Source of the DNA: Gudongella sp046224405
Lineage (GTDB): Bacteria > Bacillota > Clostridia > Tissierellales > Tissierellaceae
Direction: 5' to 3'
NCBI RefSeq assembly: GCF_046224405.1
Contig: NZ_JBJXRK010000010.1
Span: 5,495 to 69,494 of the forward strand
Length of the DNA stretch: 64,000 bases
The notes beneath the pieces were generated by a model, which was given only the letters and a program-made list of their open reading frames with translations, was not told the DNA's origin and did not search any database. Both the position numbers and the translations under genes were made by a program. The number at the start of each line of letters is the position of its first letter. The first letter of the stretch is position 1. This document shows, one piece after another, positions 1 through 7,230 of this stretch.

Positions 1-232
1 GCATTTTATTGAAAAGCTTGATCTGGAAGGAATTCAGCACAACCAGGTAGTACTTTTGGGTGAACCCTACGAAGAAATCATCGAGCTGGCAGAGAAGGAC
101 AACTACGACCTGATTGTAATGGGCAGAAGGGGATTTTCCAAAATAACAAGGTTCTTCCTTGGATCAGTATCCCAGAGAGTTCTTTCAGGGGCTCCTTGCC
201 CAGTATTGATCATTCCGGAGAAGGCAGACTAA
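1..232 (+). CDS. Universal stress protein, C-terminal part (5' end outside window)
   Basis: Reading from base 2 gives 76 residues in frame with a stop at 230-232. The segment contains the UspA-type nucleotide-binding signature: MGRRG, then a stretch ending FFLGSVSQRV, then PCPVLII. This is the G-x2-G-x9-G-S arrangement that binds ATP-phosphates in ATP-binding Usp proteins. The same ending occurs in the second Usp at 13686-14144 of this window, so the two are paralogues. Usp proteins are cytoplasmic and respond to stress or energy limitation; the specific role here is unknown. A strong terminator follows directly. Confidence 0.9.
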   Translation, partial: HFIEKLDLEGIQHNQVVLLGEPYEEIIELAEKDNYDLIVMGRRGFSKITRFFLGSVSQRVLSGAPCPVLIIPEKAD

Positions 233-248
233 CAGATTAAATCAAGAG

Positions 249-285
249 CCCTGACTCAAAGCATTTGAGTCAGGGTACATTTTTT
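249..285 (+). terminator. Rho-independent terminator after the Usp gene
   Basis: A perfect 12-bp stem (249-260 pairs with 264-275) closes a 3-nt loop and is followed by a T-run at 280-285. It sits 17 nt after the Usp stop codon and also lies just beyond the 3' end of the convergent LysR gene. Confidence 0.9.
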
Positions 286-287
286 GC

Positions 288-1184
288 CTAAATTTCAATA
301 CGGAGATCCAGTGCATCTGATGTGAATCTTATCCACTCCCTGCTGGCATAGCTCAGGTACCGGTTCTTTTTCCAGGTAATCAGCAGATTCAGAAATATCT
401 TGGGGCTTTCCAGGGGAATAAACCTAAGGTTGTCGTTGTTCACATGGGCACAGGTAATATGGGGAAGGCAGGTTATGCCCATCCTTGATGCAACCATTTC
501 AAGGATAAAGTCCTTCTGGGAGCTGTTGCAGATTATGTTCGGGGTAAATCCGTTCTGAGTGCAGCCTTCAATGATGGAATCATAGAGGGAAAAATCCTCC
601 TTGAAGAGGACAAAGCCTTCGTCCTTTAGATCCATAAATGAAAGACTCTCCTTTACAGCCAGGGGATTATCCCCATGAACACCCACCATCAGCTGACTCT
701 TCACCAAGGGATACAGATGGTATTCATCCCTGTCGGAAGGATAGGAGCACACAATCCCAACATCAAGATTTCCGTTTTCCAGCTCATCTATTATGACCTT
801 TGAACCAACCTCTGTAAGCCTGATGTCAATGTCAGGATATTTGGCCTTGAAGCTGCCAATGACGCTGGGGAAAAAGGATGAACCGATTATGGGTGGAATT
901 CCGATCCGGACTCTCCCTTTTTTAAGCTTGGAAAGATTTCCAAGCTCAACGGGAATATTATTAAGCCTGGAAAGGACATCCACTGAATGTCTGTACAGCT
1001 CCTTTCCTGCATCGGTCAATTGAATCTGAGGGATTCTGTAGAAGAGCTGCACTGAAAGCTCATCCTCCAGGGACTTGATTATCTTGCTTACAGAGGATTG
1101 GGTGATATACATTTCCTCGGAAGCCTTAGTGAATGAAAGTTGATTTGCCACGGTAACAAATGTCTCCAGCTGCTTAATGTTCAT
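288..1184 (-). CDS. LysR-family transcriptional regulator
   Basis: A 298-residue protein of normal LysR length. Residues 1-60 form the winged helix (MNIKQLETFVTVA, SFTKASEEMYITQSSVSKII); the rest is a periplasmic-binding-protein-like effector domain. The start at 1184 is chosen because GGAGGG lies 7 nt upstream and the protein then begins exactly at the family start; the longer open frame would run into the divergent gene. It is divergent from the D-2-hydroxyacid dehydrogenase at 1309, the classic arrangement for a LysR regulator and its target, so a 2-hydroxy or 2-oxo acid is a reasonable guess for the effector. That is inference from position only. Confidence 0.9.
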   Translation of the reverse strand: MNIKQLETFVTVANQLSFTKASEEMYITQSSVSKIIKSLEDELSVQLFYRIPQIQLTDAGKELYRHSVDVLSRLNNIPVELGNLSKLKKGRVRIGIPPIIGSSFFPSVIGSFKAKYPDIDIRLTEVGSKVIIDELENGNLDVGIVCSYPSDRDEYHLYPLVKSQLMVGVHGDNPLAVKESLSFMDLKDEGFVLFKEDFSLYDSIIEGCTQNGFTPNIICNSSQKDFILEMVASRMGITCLPHITCAHVNNDNLRFIPLESPKIFLNLLITWKKNRYLSYASREWIRFTSDALDLRIEI

Positions 1185-1308
1185 ATAGACCCTCCATTCC
1201 ATTTTGGAATCAATATCATTATAACAATGAATTTTACTAATGATTAACATTATAATATTATAAGAACTAGATAAAAGCAACTGCTGAATTTTGGAAAGGG
1301 AGGATAAT
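1185..1308. promoter_or_regulatory. Divergent promoter region between lysR and dehydrogenase
   Basis: A 124-bp AT-rich spacer. TATAAT is present on the plus strand at 1251-1256 and on the minus strand at 1219-1224. A 14-bp palindrome (TTATAATATTATAA, 1250-1263) overlaps the plus-strand -10 and fits the T-N11-A form of LysR sites. No convincing -35 is seen for the plus strand, as expected for an activator-dependent promoter. Confidence 0.45.
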
Positions 1309-2271
1309 ATGAAAAAGATATTCATCACAGGAATGATACCGGAGATTGCATACTCAAAGCTGTCAGAAAGCTACGATGTTACCATGAACAGAGGAGAAAA
1401 ACCACTTTCCAAAGACCAGATTGTTGAGGGAATAAAGGACAAGGATGCTCTTCTGTGCATACTGTCGGACAGGATCGACAGGGAAATAATGGAATCGAAT
1501 CCAAACCTTGAGATAATTGCAAATTACGGGGCAGGCTTTGACAACATAGACCTTATGGCTGCAAGAGAAAATAGCATCCTTGTCACCAACACTCCACTTG
1601 TATCAACAGTATCCACCGCAGAGCTGACCTTTGCCCTGATGCTAGGAATAACCAGAAGGATTTCGGAAGGGGAAAGGCTAATGAGATCAGGTGGATTTCA
1701 GGGATGGGCACCCATGTTTCACCTTGGGACACAGCTGGAGGGTAAGAAGCTTGGGATAATCGGCATGGGAAACATCGGAAAGAAGGTTGCAAGGATAGCC
1801 AAGGGATTTCAGATGGAGGTTGTTTATCACAACAGGTCAAGAATGTCAGAATTTGAGGAGAAGGAGTATTCAGTCCAGTACAGAAGCCTTGAAGACCTAT
1901 TGGGGGAGTCGGACATAGTCACCCTGCACTTAAGCTACCACAAGTCCCTTCACCATTATATCGGAGATAGGGAAATAGGGATGATGAAGGATTCAGCCTA
2001 CCTTATAAACGCTGCAAGGGGACCTTTGGTTGATGAAAAGACTCTGCTTAAGGCTCTGGTGGATAAGAGAATCGCAGGGGCTGCACTGGATGTGTTTGAG
2101 CTTGAGCCCGAGGTCACAGAGGGCCTGGAGAAGCTGGACAATGTGCTGATCACACCACATATCGGGAATGCAACAATAGAGGCCAGAACATCAATGGCAC
2201 AGGTGGCATCCGAAAATATAATTGACGCTTTGGAGGGTAAGGTTCCAAAAAATATTGTCAGGGCAGGTTAA
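1309..2271 (+). CDS. D-isomer-specific 2-hydroxyacid dehydrogenase (glyoxylate/hydroxypyruvate reductase type)
   Basis: 320 residues, the usual length. It carries the NAD(P) glycine motif G152-x-G154-x2-G157 and the family catalytic triad Arg237 (NAARGPL), Glu266 (FELEPE) and His284 (TPHIGN). The residues after the second Rossmann strand are YHNRSR rather than an acidic residue, which suggests NADP(H) preference. The start at 1309 follows GGGAGG with normal spacing. It is divergent from a LysR gene and upstream of an aminotransferase of the alanine-glyoxylate family, so interconversion of glyoxylate/glycolate or hydroxypyruvate/glycerate is plausible. The substrate cannot be read from the sequence. 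Confidence 0.9.
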   Translation: MKKIFITGMIPEIAYSKLSESYDVTMNRGEKPLSKDQIVEGIKDKDALLCILSDRIDREIMESNPNLEIIANYGAGFDNIDLMAARENSILVTNTPLVSTVSTAELTFALMLGITRRISEGERLMRSGGFQGWAPMFHLGTQLEGKKLGIIGMGNIGKKVARIAKGFQMEVVYHNRSRMSEFEEKEYSVQYRSLEDLLGESDIVTLHLSYHKSLHHYIGDREIGMMKDSAYLINAARGPLVDEKTLLKALVDKRIAGAALDVFELEPEVTEGLEKLDNVLITPHIGNATIEARTSMAQVASENIIDALEGKVPKNIVRAG

Positions 2272-2288
2272 AAAGTTGTCAGTTAGGT

Positions 2289-2317
2289 TTGACTTTCGTT
2301 TTCCCATGTTTTATAAT
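2289..2317 (+). promoter_or_regulatory. Sigma-A promoter of the aminotransferase gene
   Basis: TTGACT at 2289-2294, a 17-bp spacer, and TATAAT at 2312-2317. Expected transcription start is near 2324, giving a leader of about 70 nt before the ATG at 2392. The aminotransferase therefore has its own promoter. Confidence 0.75.
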
Positions 2318-2391
2318 GAATTTAACAATATAAAACAACTTTTAACATAAGTAAACGTACATGACAACAAAAAACTAGGAGGGAACAATCA

Positions 2392-3531
2392 ATGAAAAAC
2401 AGAAGACTGGTAATGATACCGGGACCAACGCCTGTTGTAAGATCAATTCAGGATCAGATGGGAAGAGAGACCGTGGCATTCGGGGATCCAGGATTTGTTA
2501 AGGATTTCAAGGAAGTACTTACAGACCTTAAGGAGCTTTGGGATGTAAACGGAGAGGTGTTTGTGGTTGCAGGCTCAGGAACCATGGCAATGGAGATGGC
2601 GCTTTCCAACACACTAAAAAGAGGGGACAATCTGCTGATTGTATCACACGGTTTCTTCGGAGACAGATTCATTGAGATTGCAGAGAAGAAGGGCCTTAAT
2701 GTGGATGTTATCTCTTCCGAGTGGGGGAAAACGGTACCTGTGGCGGACATTGAGAAGAAGCTTGGCGAAAAGAGCTACCAGGCAATGACTGTAACCCATG
2801 TGGACACTTCAACTGCAGCAGTCGCACCCATAGCCGAAATCGGTGAAATGATGAAGAAGTTCCCTGAGACAATCTACATTGTTGATGGCGTTGCAGCAAC
2901 AGCAGGTGAAGAGGAGTACCTTGGAAAGATGAACATCGATATACTGTTCACCGGATCACAAAAGGCATTCGGGGTTGCTCCGGGACTTGCAATACTATTT
3001 GCAAACCAAAAAGCCCTTGATAGAAGAAAATCACTTGGAAATATCCAGGAGTACTATATAGACTTTGAGAAGTGGATTCCTATAATGAACGACACTTCAA
3101 AATACTATGCAACACCTGCAGTAAACATGATCTGGGCTCTTCAGGAGTCAATCAGACTTATCAAGGAAGAGGGACTTGAAGAGAGATACGAAAGACACAG
3201 AAAGGTTGCCAAGGCCATGAGAGCCGCTCTTGAGGCGATGGGCTTCTCAATCCTTGCAGATCCAGCAAACAGGGCAGTTACACTTTCCTGCGTCCTTTAT
3301 CCTGAAGGGGTTGAGGATGTCAAGTTCAGGACACTACTTGCAGAGGAAGGGGCACAGGTTGCAGGCGGACTGGGAGCATATGCAGGCAAGATGTTCAGAA
3401 TCGGACACATGGGTAACATCGACATGCTTGACCTGACTGGTGCAATAACTGCAATTGAAAGAACCCTTTACAGAATGGGTTTTGACGTTCTAGGTAAAGG
3501 TGTTACAGCACTTACAAAAGAGCTACAATAA
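2392..3531 (+). CDS. Class V aminotransferase, alanine-glyoxylate / serine-pyruvate family (PucG-like)
   Basis: 379 residues. The N-terminal PGPTPV segment, the VVAGSGTMAMEMA cofactor-phosphate region near residues 59-70, Asp165 (IVDGVAA) and the PLP Schiff-base Lys191 in FTGSQKAFGVAPG are all present, matching the alanine-glyoxylate/serine-pyruvate branch of fold-type I enzymes. The likely reaction transfers an amino group to glyoxylate or pyruvate. AGGAGGG precedes the ATG. The gene sits between a glyoxylate-reductase-like gene and an operon with two aldolase-type genes that could release glyoxylate, which supports a glyoxylate-to-glycine role by inference. Ureidoglycine-glyoxylate aminotransferase is an alternative, but no purine catabolic genes are nearby. 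Confidence 0.85.
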   Translation: MKNRRLVMIPGPTPVVRSIQDQMGRETVAFGDPGFVKDFKEVLTDLKELWDVNGEVFVVAGSGTMAMEMALSNTLKRGDNLLIVSHGFFGDRFIEIAEKKGLNVDVISSEWGKTVPVADIEKKLGEKSYQAMTVTHVDTSTAAVAPIAEIGEMMKKFPETIYIVDGVAATAGEEEYLGKMNIDILFTGSQKAFGVAPGLAILFANQKALDRRKSLGNIQEYYIDFEKWIPIMNDTSKYYATPAVNMIWALQESIRLIKEEGLEERYERHRKVAKAMRAALEAMGFSILADPANRAVTLSCVLYPEGVEDVKFRTLLAEEGAQVAGGLGAYAGKMFRIGHMGNIDMLDLTGAITAIERTLYRMGFDVLGKGVTALTKELQ

Positions 3532-3537
3532 TTTCAG

Positions 3538-3662
3538 CAAACCCTTGGGTTTGAGCAACATAAAGGAAACAAACTTCTGGAGATCCTTTGACATGTGGAA
3601 CAAACTCCCTTATAAGGTTCACAACTATGTAAATCTCCTTTAATACTATGTATCTCCAGAAG
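3538..3662 (+). other. Structured 3' region after the aminotransferase, possible RNA element
   Basis: Within the 370-bp gap before the GntR gene there is a perfect 7-bp hairpin (3538-3544 with 3547-3553). A long-range perfect 11-bp pairing (3574-3584 with 3652-3662) encloses a smaller imperfect stem (3594-3601 with 3617-3623). A terminator follows at 3694. I do not recognise a known riboswitch or T-box signature. The element precedes the GntR promoter, so it belongs to the aminotransferase transcript or an independent small RNA. Confidence 0.35.
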
Positions 3663-3693
3663 GATGACTTTCCTGGACCCTATTTGATAGAGA

Positions 3694-3730
3694 GATTCTA
3701 CCATGAATATATGGTGGGATCTTTTTTTTA
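3694..3730 (+). terminator. Rho-independent terminator
   Basis: An 11-bp stem (3694-3704 with 3711-3721, two G-U pairs), 6-nt loop, then eight T at 3722-3729. It ends the aminotransferase transcript. Confidence 0.85.
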
Positions 3731-3807
3731 TAGCTGGTAAAATGATTTCAGAATGTGAGATAAGCGGGTATTGGAGTAATATAAGTATTCCAGTCTTGGA
3801 TGCAATC

Positions 3808-3840
3808 AATCTAAAGATTATAAATTATAATCTTTAGATT
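3808..3840. promoter_or_regulatory. 33-bp perfect palindrome, candidate GntR operator
   Basis: Two 16-bp arms (3808-3823 and 3825-3840) are perfect inverted repeats around A3824. The right arm overlaps the -35 box of the GntR promoter by two bases, so binding would repress the regulator itself. The central 17 bp (3815-3831) recurs exactly at 4561-4577 in front of the downstream operon. Confidence 0.7.
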
Positions 3841-3867
3841 GACATTAGCTTGGTACAATGTTAAAAT
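3839..3867 (+). promoter_or_regulatory. Sigma-A promoter of the GntR gene
   Basis: TTGACA at 3839-3844, a 17-bp spacer and TAAAAT at 3862-3867. Transcription should start near 3874, about 28 nt before the ATG at 3902. The -35 overlaps the palindrome at 3808-3840. Confidence 0.75.
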
Positions 3868-3901
3868 TCCCTTAAGACAGGAAAAAAGGCAGGTCACTTC
3901 T

Positions 3902-4546
3902 ATGAAATATAAGGGATTGAAGCAACAAGCACATGATATTATCAAGAAGATGCTTTTAAGTGGTGAAATAAAGCCAGGAGAAAGAATCCGTGAAGATTTG
4001 ATAGCGGATCAGATTTCCATGAGCAGAACTCCTGTAAGGGAGGCTATAAATCAACTTATCGTTGAAGGATTTGTGAAGCAAATCCCAAGAAAAGGCATCT
4101 TTGCAAGAAAATTCACCATGCAGGAGCTGGTGGACATTGTAGAAGCAAGAACAGTTTTGGAGTCATACGCTGCTAGAAAGTGCGCAATAGAAGCAAGTGA
4201 TGGTGATCTGGAAAGAATATCCATAATATTTGATAGACTTAAAGAAGCTCTAAGATGTGGTGACATGATAGAGGCTGGAGTTCTTGACGGTGAATTTCAT
4301 AAGAGCATAGCACTTTATTCAAAGAATAGGAAAATATATAGCTATATTATTGATATTGAGGATGTCATAGTATATGCGAGAAGAATGGATGTATATAATA
4401 TTAGACATAAATATACTGAAGAAAACTCAATCACCCAACATAAAGAAATTCTTGAAGCACTAATTTCTAGAAATCCAGATGAAGCAGAAAGACTAATGGG
4501 CAAGAATACAAGGGAAGTATTGAACAGGATGGTGTATGAGGAGTAG
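3902..4546 (+). CDS. GntR-family regulator, FadR/FCD subfamily
   Basis: 214 residues. Residues 1-70 form the GntR winged helix (GEIKPGERIREDLIAD, MSRTPVREAINQL, GFVKQIPRKGIFA). The C-terminal half is an all-helical FCD-type ligand domain with the E-R-x3-E-x2-A pattern (EARTVLESYAARKCA) and histidines (FHKSIA, QHKEILEAL) that usually bind a metal and a carboxylate ligand. The start at 3902 puts the protein at the normal domain boundary; the frame is open further upstream only by overlapping the promoter. It precedes the transport/catabolic operon on the same strand and shares an operator-like sequence with it, so it is probably the local substrate-responsive repressor. Confidence 0.9.
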   Translation: MKYKGLKQQAHDIIKKMLLSGEIKPGERIREDLIADQISMSRTPVREAINQLIVEGFVKQIPRKGIFARKFTMQELVDIVEARTVLESYAARKCAIEASDGDLERISIIFDRLKEALRCGDMIEAGVLDGEFHKSIALYSKNRKIYSYIIDIEDVIVYARRMDVYNIRHKYTEENSITQHKEILEALISRNPDEAERLMGKNTREVLNRMVYEE

Positions 4547-4560
4547 CTATTTATTTTTTT

Positions 4561-4591
4561 AGATTATAAATTATAATATATAATATATAAT
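4561..4591 (+). promoter_or_regulatory. Operon promoter region with operator copy and triple TATAAT
   Basis: Bases 4561-4577 are identical to the core of the palindrome upstream of the GntR gene. TATAAT occurs three times at exact 7-bp steps (4572, 4579, 4586), so the -10 is ambiguous; no good -35 is seen. The ATG of the first operon gene is at 4638. Identity of an AT-only 17-mer carries less weight than a mixed sequence would. Confidence 0.55.
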
Positions 4592-4637
4592 ACATTAGAA
4601 GCTATACACTTTTGAACCGATGGAGGTGAGATACATA

Positions 4638-5645
4638 ATGAAAGCAGTTATAGTTGATTATAAGTACCTAGGAGATGAAAACCTTTTCTTGCCTGAAATT
4701 CAAGCAGCTAGGGAAAATGACATTGAATTATGGCTGGAAGATTGCAAAACTGAAGAAGAAATAATTAATGTTGCCAAGGATGCAGATGCAATCCACTGCT
4801 GTGGGAATCCACCAATAACAAGAAGAGTAATAGAAAATCTGGATAAGTGCAGATTTATAATTAGATACGGTATTGGAGTGAACTCAGTTGATCTGGAAGC
4901 GGCTACCGAACATGGGAAAGTAGTTTATAACATGCCTGGATTCTGCACAGAAGAACTAGCTATCCATTCAACCGCACTTATTCTCAGTTTGCTTAGAAAT
5001 GTAAACTTTTACGATACTAGAATACGAGCTGGAGAGTGGCCTAAAGCCAAAGGACCTACTCCTAGAAGACTTTCAGGTATGATTTTGGGCTTGTATGGTT
5101 TTGGAGGATCAGCGAAGCCAATGGCAGAAATCTTTGGAAAAGGCTTCAACAGTAAAGTTATTACAAATGATCCATTTGTTAGTGATGAAGTCTGCAGGGA
5201 ATACGGTGTTGAAAAGGTATCGTTTGATCAGATGCTGGAGCAATCTGACATAATTTCAATTAACGCACCTTTGAATGAGTCTACATATCATATCTTTAAC
5301 AAGGATGCATTTAAAAAAATGAAGAATAACGCAATGATTGTTAATATTGCAAGAGGTCCACTCATTAACGAAGAAGATTTAATTGAAGCGCTGAAGGCTG
5401 GAGAGATAAAATTTGCTGGGTTGGATGTATTCGAGAAAGAACCTATTTCAAATGATAATCCTCTACTCCAAATGGAGAATGTAGTACTTACGCCACACTC
5501 TGCCTTCTACGGAGAAGAATCACTACAGAATCAACATAATACAGCAGCAAGACTTCTTGTTGAATCTGTGGTTAATAGTAATTGGGTGATTGAGAATATT
5601 GCAAATAGACAAATAATAAAAGATAGGGGACTTGGAAATGGCTAA
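4638..5645 (+). CDS. D-isomer-specific 2-hydroxyacid dehydrogenase (operon gene 1)
   Basis: 335 residues. The cofactor loop is G154-F-G156-G-S-A159, with Ala replacing the last glycine; Asp178 after the second strand points to NAD. Catalytic Arg239 (NIARGPL), Glu268 and His287 (LTPHSAF) are present. TGGAGGTGAG precedes the ATG at 4638. It resembles the phosphoglycerate-dehydrogenase/CtBP branch, which does not fix the substrate. It overlaps the RraA gene by 8 bp, so the two are translationally coupled. Its sequence differs clearly from the other three dehydrogenases in the window, so these are not recent duplicates. Confidence 0.9.
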   Translation: MKAVIVDYKYLGDENLFLPEIQAARENDIELWLEDCKTEEEIINVAKDADAIHCCGNPPITRRVIENLDKCRFIIRYGIGVNSVDLEAATEHGKVVYNMPGFCTEELAIHSTALILSLLRNVNFYDTRIRAGEWPKAKGPTPRRLSGMILGLYGFGGSAKPMAEIFGKGFNSKVITNDPFVSDEVCREYGVEKVSFDQMLEQSDIISINAPLNESTYHIFNKDAFKKMKNNAMIVNIARGPLINEEDLIEALKAGEIKFAGLDVFEKEPISNDNPLLQMENVVLTPHSAFYGEESLQNQHNTAARLLVESVVNSNWVIENIANRQIIKDRGLGNG

Positions 5646-6327
5646 TTTAGGATTTAGAGTATTCGAAGACTTTAAGAGACCAGATAGGGAATTGGTTGAG
5701 GCGTTTAAAGAAGTACCAGTAGCAAATATTGACGATAATATGGGGAGAATAGCTTGTGTAGACTCAGCAATTAAGCCATTCAATAAGGCTAAACTCATAG
5801 GGACAGCTTTTACAGTAAAAGTTCCTTTTGGGGACAATCTAATGTTCCATAAAGCATTGGATATGGCTAAAGAAGGAGATATACTCGTAATCGCAGGCGG
5901 TGGATTCTTGGAAAGAGCACTGTGTGGGGAAATCATGATAAATTATGCAATAATGAAGAAACTTTCTGGTTTTGTAATCGACGGGGCAATAAGAGATGCT
6001 GAAACTACCAGAAACGTTGATTTTCCAGTGTTTGCAAGAGGCATAAATCCAAACGGACCATATAAGAATGGTCCTGGCGAAATAAATGTACCAGTAGCAG
6101 TGGGTGGTCAAGTTGTTTTCCCTGGGGATATAGTTGTTGGAGATGAAGATGGATTGATATTCATCAGACCTGATGATGCGCCTGAATTACTGGAGAAAGT
6201 AAAAGCTTATCATAAGAATGAAGAAGTTATTTTAGATAGTATATCCAGTGGGCTAGGATTAGATAGAACTTGGGTAGAAAAAGCACTTGAAGAAAAGGGT
6301 TGTGAGTTTATTAAGGAGGTAAAATAA
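5638..6327 (+). CDS. RraA-family protein, candidate 4-hydroxy-2-oxoacid (HMG/CHA-type) aldolase
   Basis: 229 residues. The RraA fold signature is clear: DDNMGRI near the N-terminus, KVPFGDNLMFHKALD, GDILVIAGG, then GFVIDGAIRDAETTRNVDFPVFARG, which supplies the substrate Arg and the metal-binding Asp of the class II pyruvate aldolases in this family. These enzymes cleave 4-hydroxy-4-methyl-2-oxoglutarate or 4-carboxy-4-hydroxy-2-oxoadipate to pyruvate plus an oxo acid. RraA itself, the RNase E inhibitor, shares the fold but would not be expected in a catabolic operon. The ATG at 5638 overlaps the end of the preceding gene, and the stop overlaps the next ATG in a TAATG junction. Confidence 0.8.
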   Translation: MANLGFRVFEDFKRPDRELVEAFKEVPVANIDDNMGRIACVDSAIKPFNKAKLIGTAFTVKVPFGDNLMFHKALDMAKEGDILVIAGGGFLERALCGEIMINYAIMKKLSGFVIDGAIRDAETTRNVDFPVFARGINPNGPYKNGPGEINVPVAVGGQVVFPGDIVVGDEDGLIFIRPDDAPELLEKVKAYHKNEEVILDSISSGLGLDRTWVEKALEEKGCEFIKEVK

Positions 6328-7220
6328 TGGGAAAGATCCAGTTAAAAGGTGTAATGCCACCAATGATAACGCCATTCAAGGAACATGGCGATGTCGATTA
6401 TGAAGGTTTTGTAGCAAACATCAAAAAATGGAATGAAACCGGTATGACAGGATATCTTGTACTTGGCTCAAACAGTGAGACTGTATATCTTTCAGAGGAA
6501 GAAAAGTTGGAGCTAGTAAGATTGGCTGCTGAGAATAAGAAGGAAGACAAGTTTCTCTTAGTAGGTAGTGGTATGGAGTCATTGAGAGAAACAATCAAGC
6601 TAACAAACGAAGCAGCCAAGCTGGGAGCTCAAGCAGCCTTGGTACTTACTCCAAACTATTATAATGCTGCAATGACAAGTGAGGCATTAATTAACTATTT
6701 TACTCAGCTGGCAGATAACAGTGATATTCCAATACTTATATACAATGTACCGAAGTTTACTCACATAAATATTAAACCAGATGCAGTTGCTGAGTTGTCA
6801 AGACATCCCAATATTATTGGAATGAAAGATAGCAGTGGAGATATGCCTCAGATGGCTACATGGAAAAGAATTGTGCCTGAAGATTTCAACTTGTTGGTTG
6901 GAACGGCATCAGCATGGTTTCCAGCATTGGCTTTGGGAGTAAAGGGATCAATACTTGCTCTTGCCAATTGTAATCCGAATGAGTGTGTTGAAGTTCAGGA
7001 CTTATTTGACAAGGGAAACTGGGAAGAAGCTAGAGAACTCTACCAAAGAATGTTTCCAGTCAATGGAGCAGTAACAGGAGCATATGGAATACCTGGGCTT
7101 AAATATGTTTGTGACAAGCTCGGTTACGTAGGGGGCAATGTTAGGACACCATTAATGCCTGTTAAGGAAAGTGCCAAGGCTGAGCTGGATGAAATTCTTA
7201 AAAAAGCTCAGATAATTTAG
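6327..7220 (+). CDS. DapA/N-acetylneuraminate-lyase family aldolase
   Basis: 297 residues, the normal length of this TIM-barrel family. The Schiff-base Lys167 (IIGMKDSSGD) and Tyr139 (LIYNVPKFT) are present. The motif that reads GTTGE in true dihydrodipicolinate synthase is GSNSE here, so lysine biosynthesis is unlikely. The family also includes 4-hydroxy-2-oxoglutarate aldolase, 5-keto-4-deoxyglucarate dehydratase and sugar-acid aldolases. In an operon with dehydrogenases and a carboxylate transporter, cleavage of a 4-hydroxy-2-oxo acid to pyruvate is the best guess. Its start codon shares a base with the stop of the RraA gene. Confidence 0.85.
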   Translation: MGKIQLKGVMPPMITPFKEHGDVDYEGFVANIKKWNETGMTGYLVLGSNSETVYLSEEEKLELVRLAAENKKEDKFLLVGSGMESLRETIKLTNEAAKLGAQAALVLTPNYYNAAMTSEALINYFTQLADNSDIPILIYNVPKFTHINIKPDAVAELSRHPNIIGMKDSSGDMPQMATWKRIVPEDFNLLVGTASAWFPALALGVKGSILALANCNPNECVEVQDLFDKGNWEEARELYQRMFPVNGAVTGAYGIPGLKYVCDKLGYVGGNVRTPLMPVKESAKAELDEILKKAQII

Positions 7221-7230
7221 GTGGTCTAAT

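Noticed and set aside
1185..1328. 48-residue N-terminal extension of the LysR protein
   Set aside because: It crosses the divergent promoter and the start of the neighbouring gene; the internal ATG at 1184 has a good GGAGGG and the family-typical N-terminus.
3538..3730. T-box, glycine or SAM riboswitch
   Set aside because: No specific consensus of these classes is present, and the region follows rather than precedes a coding transcript.
3839..3859. TTGACA followed by TACAAT as a promoter
   Set aside because: Spacing is only 9 bp; TAAAAT at 17 bp is the proper -10.
6327..7220. True dihydrodipicolinate synthase (dapA)
   Set aside because: The GTTGE motif is replaced and the gene lies in a catabolic operon, so the lysine-pathway name is not justified.
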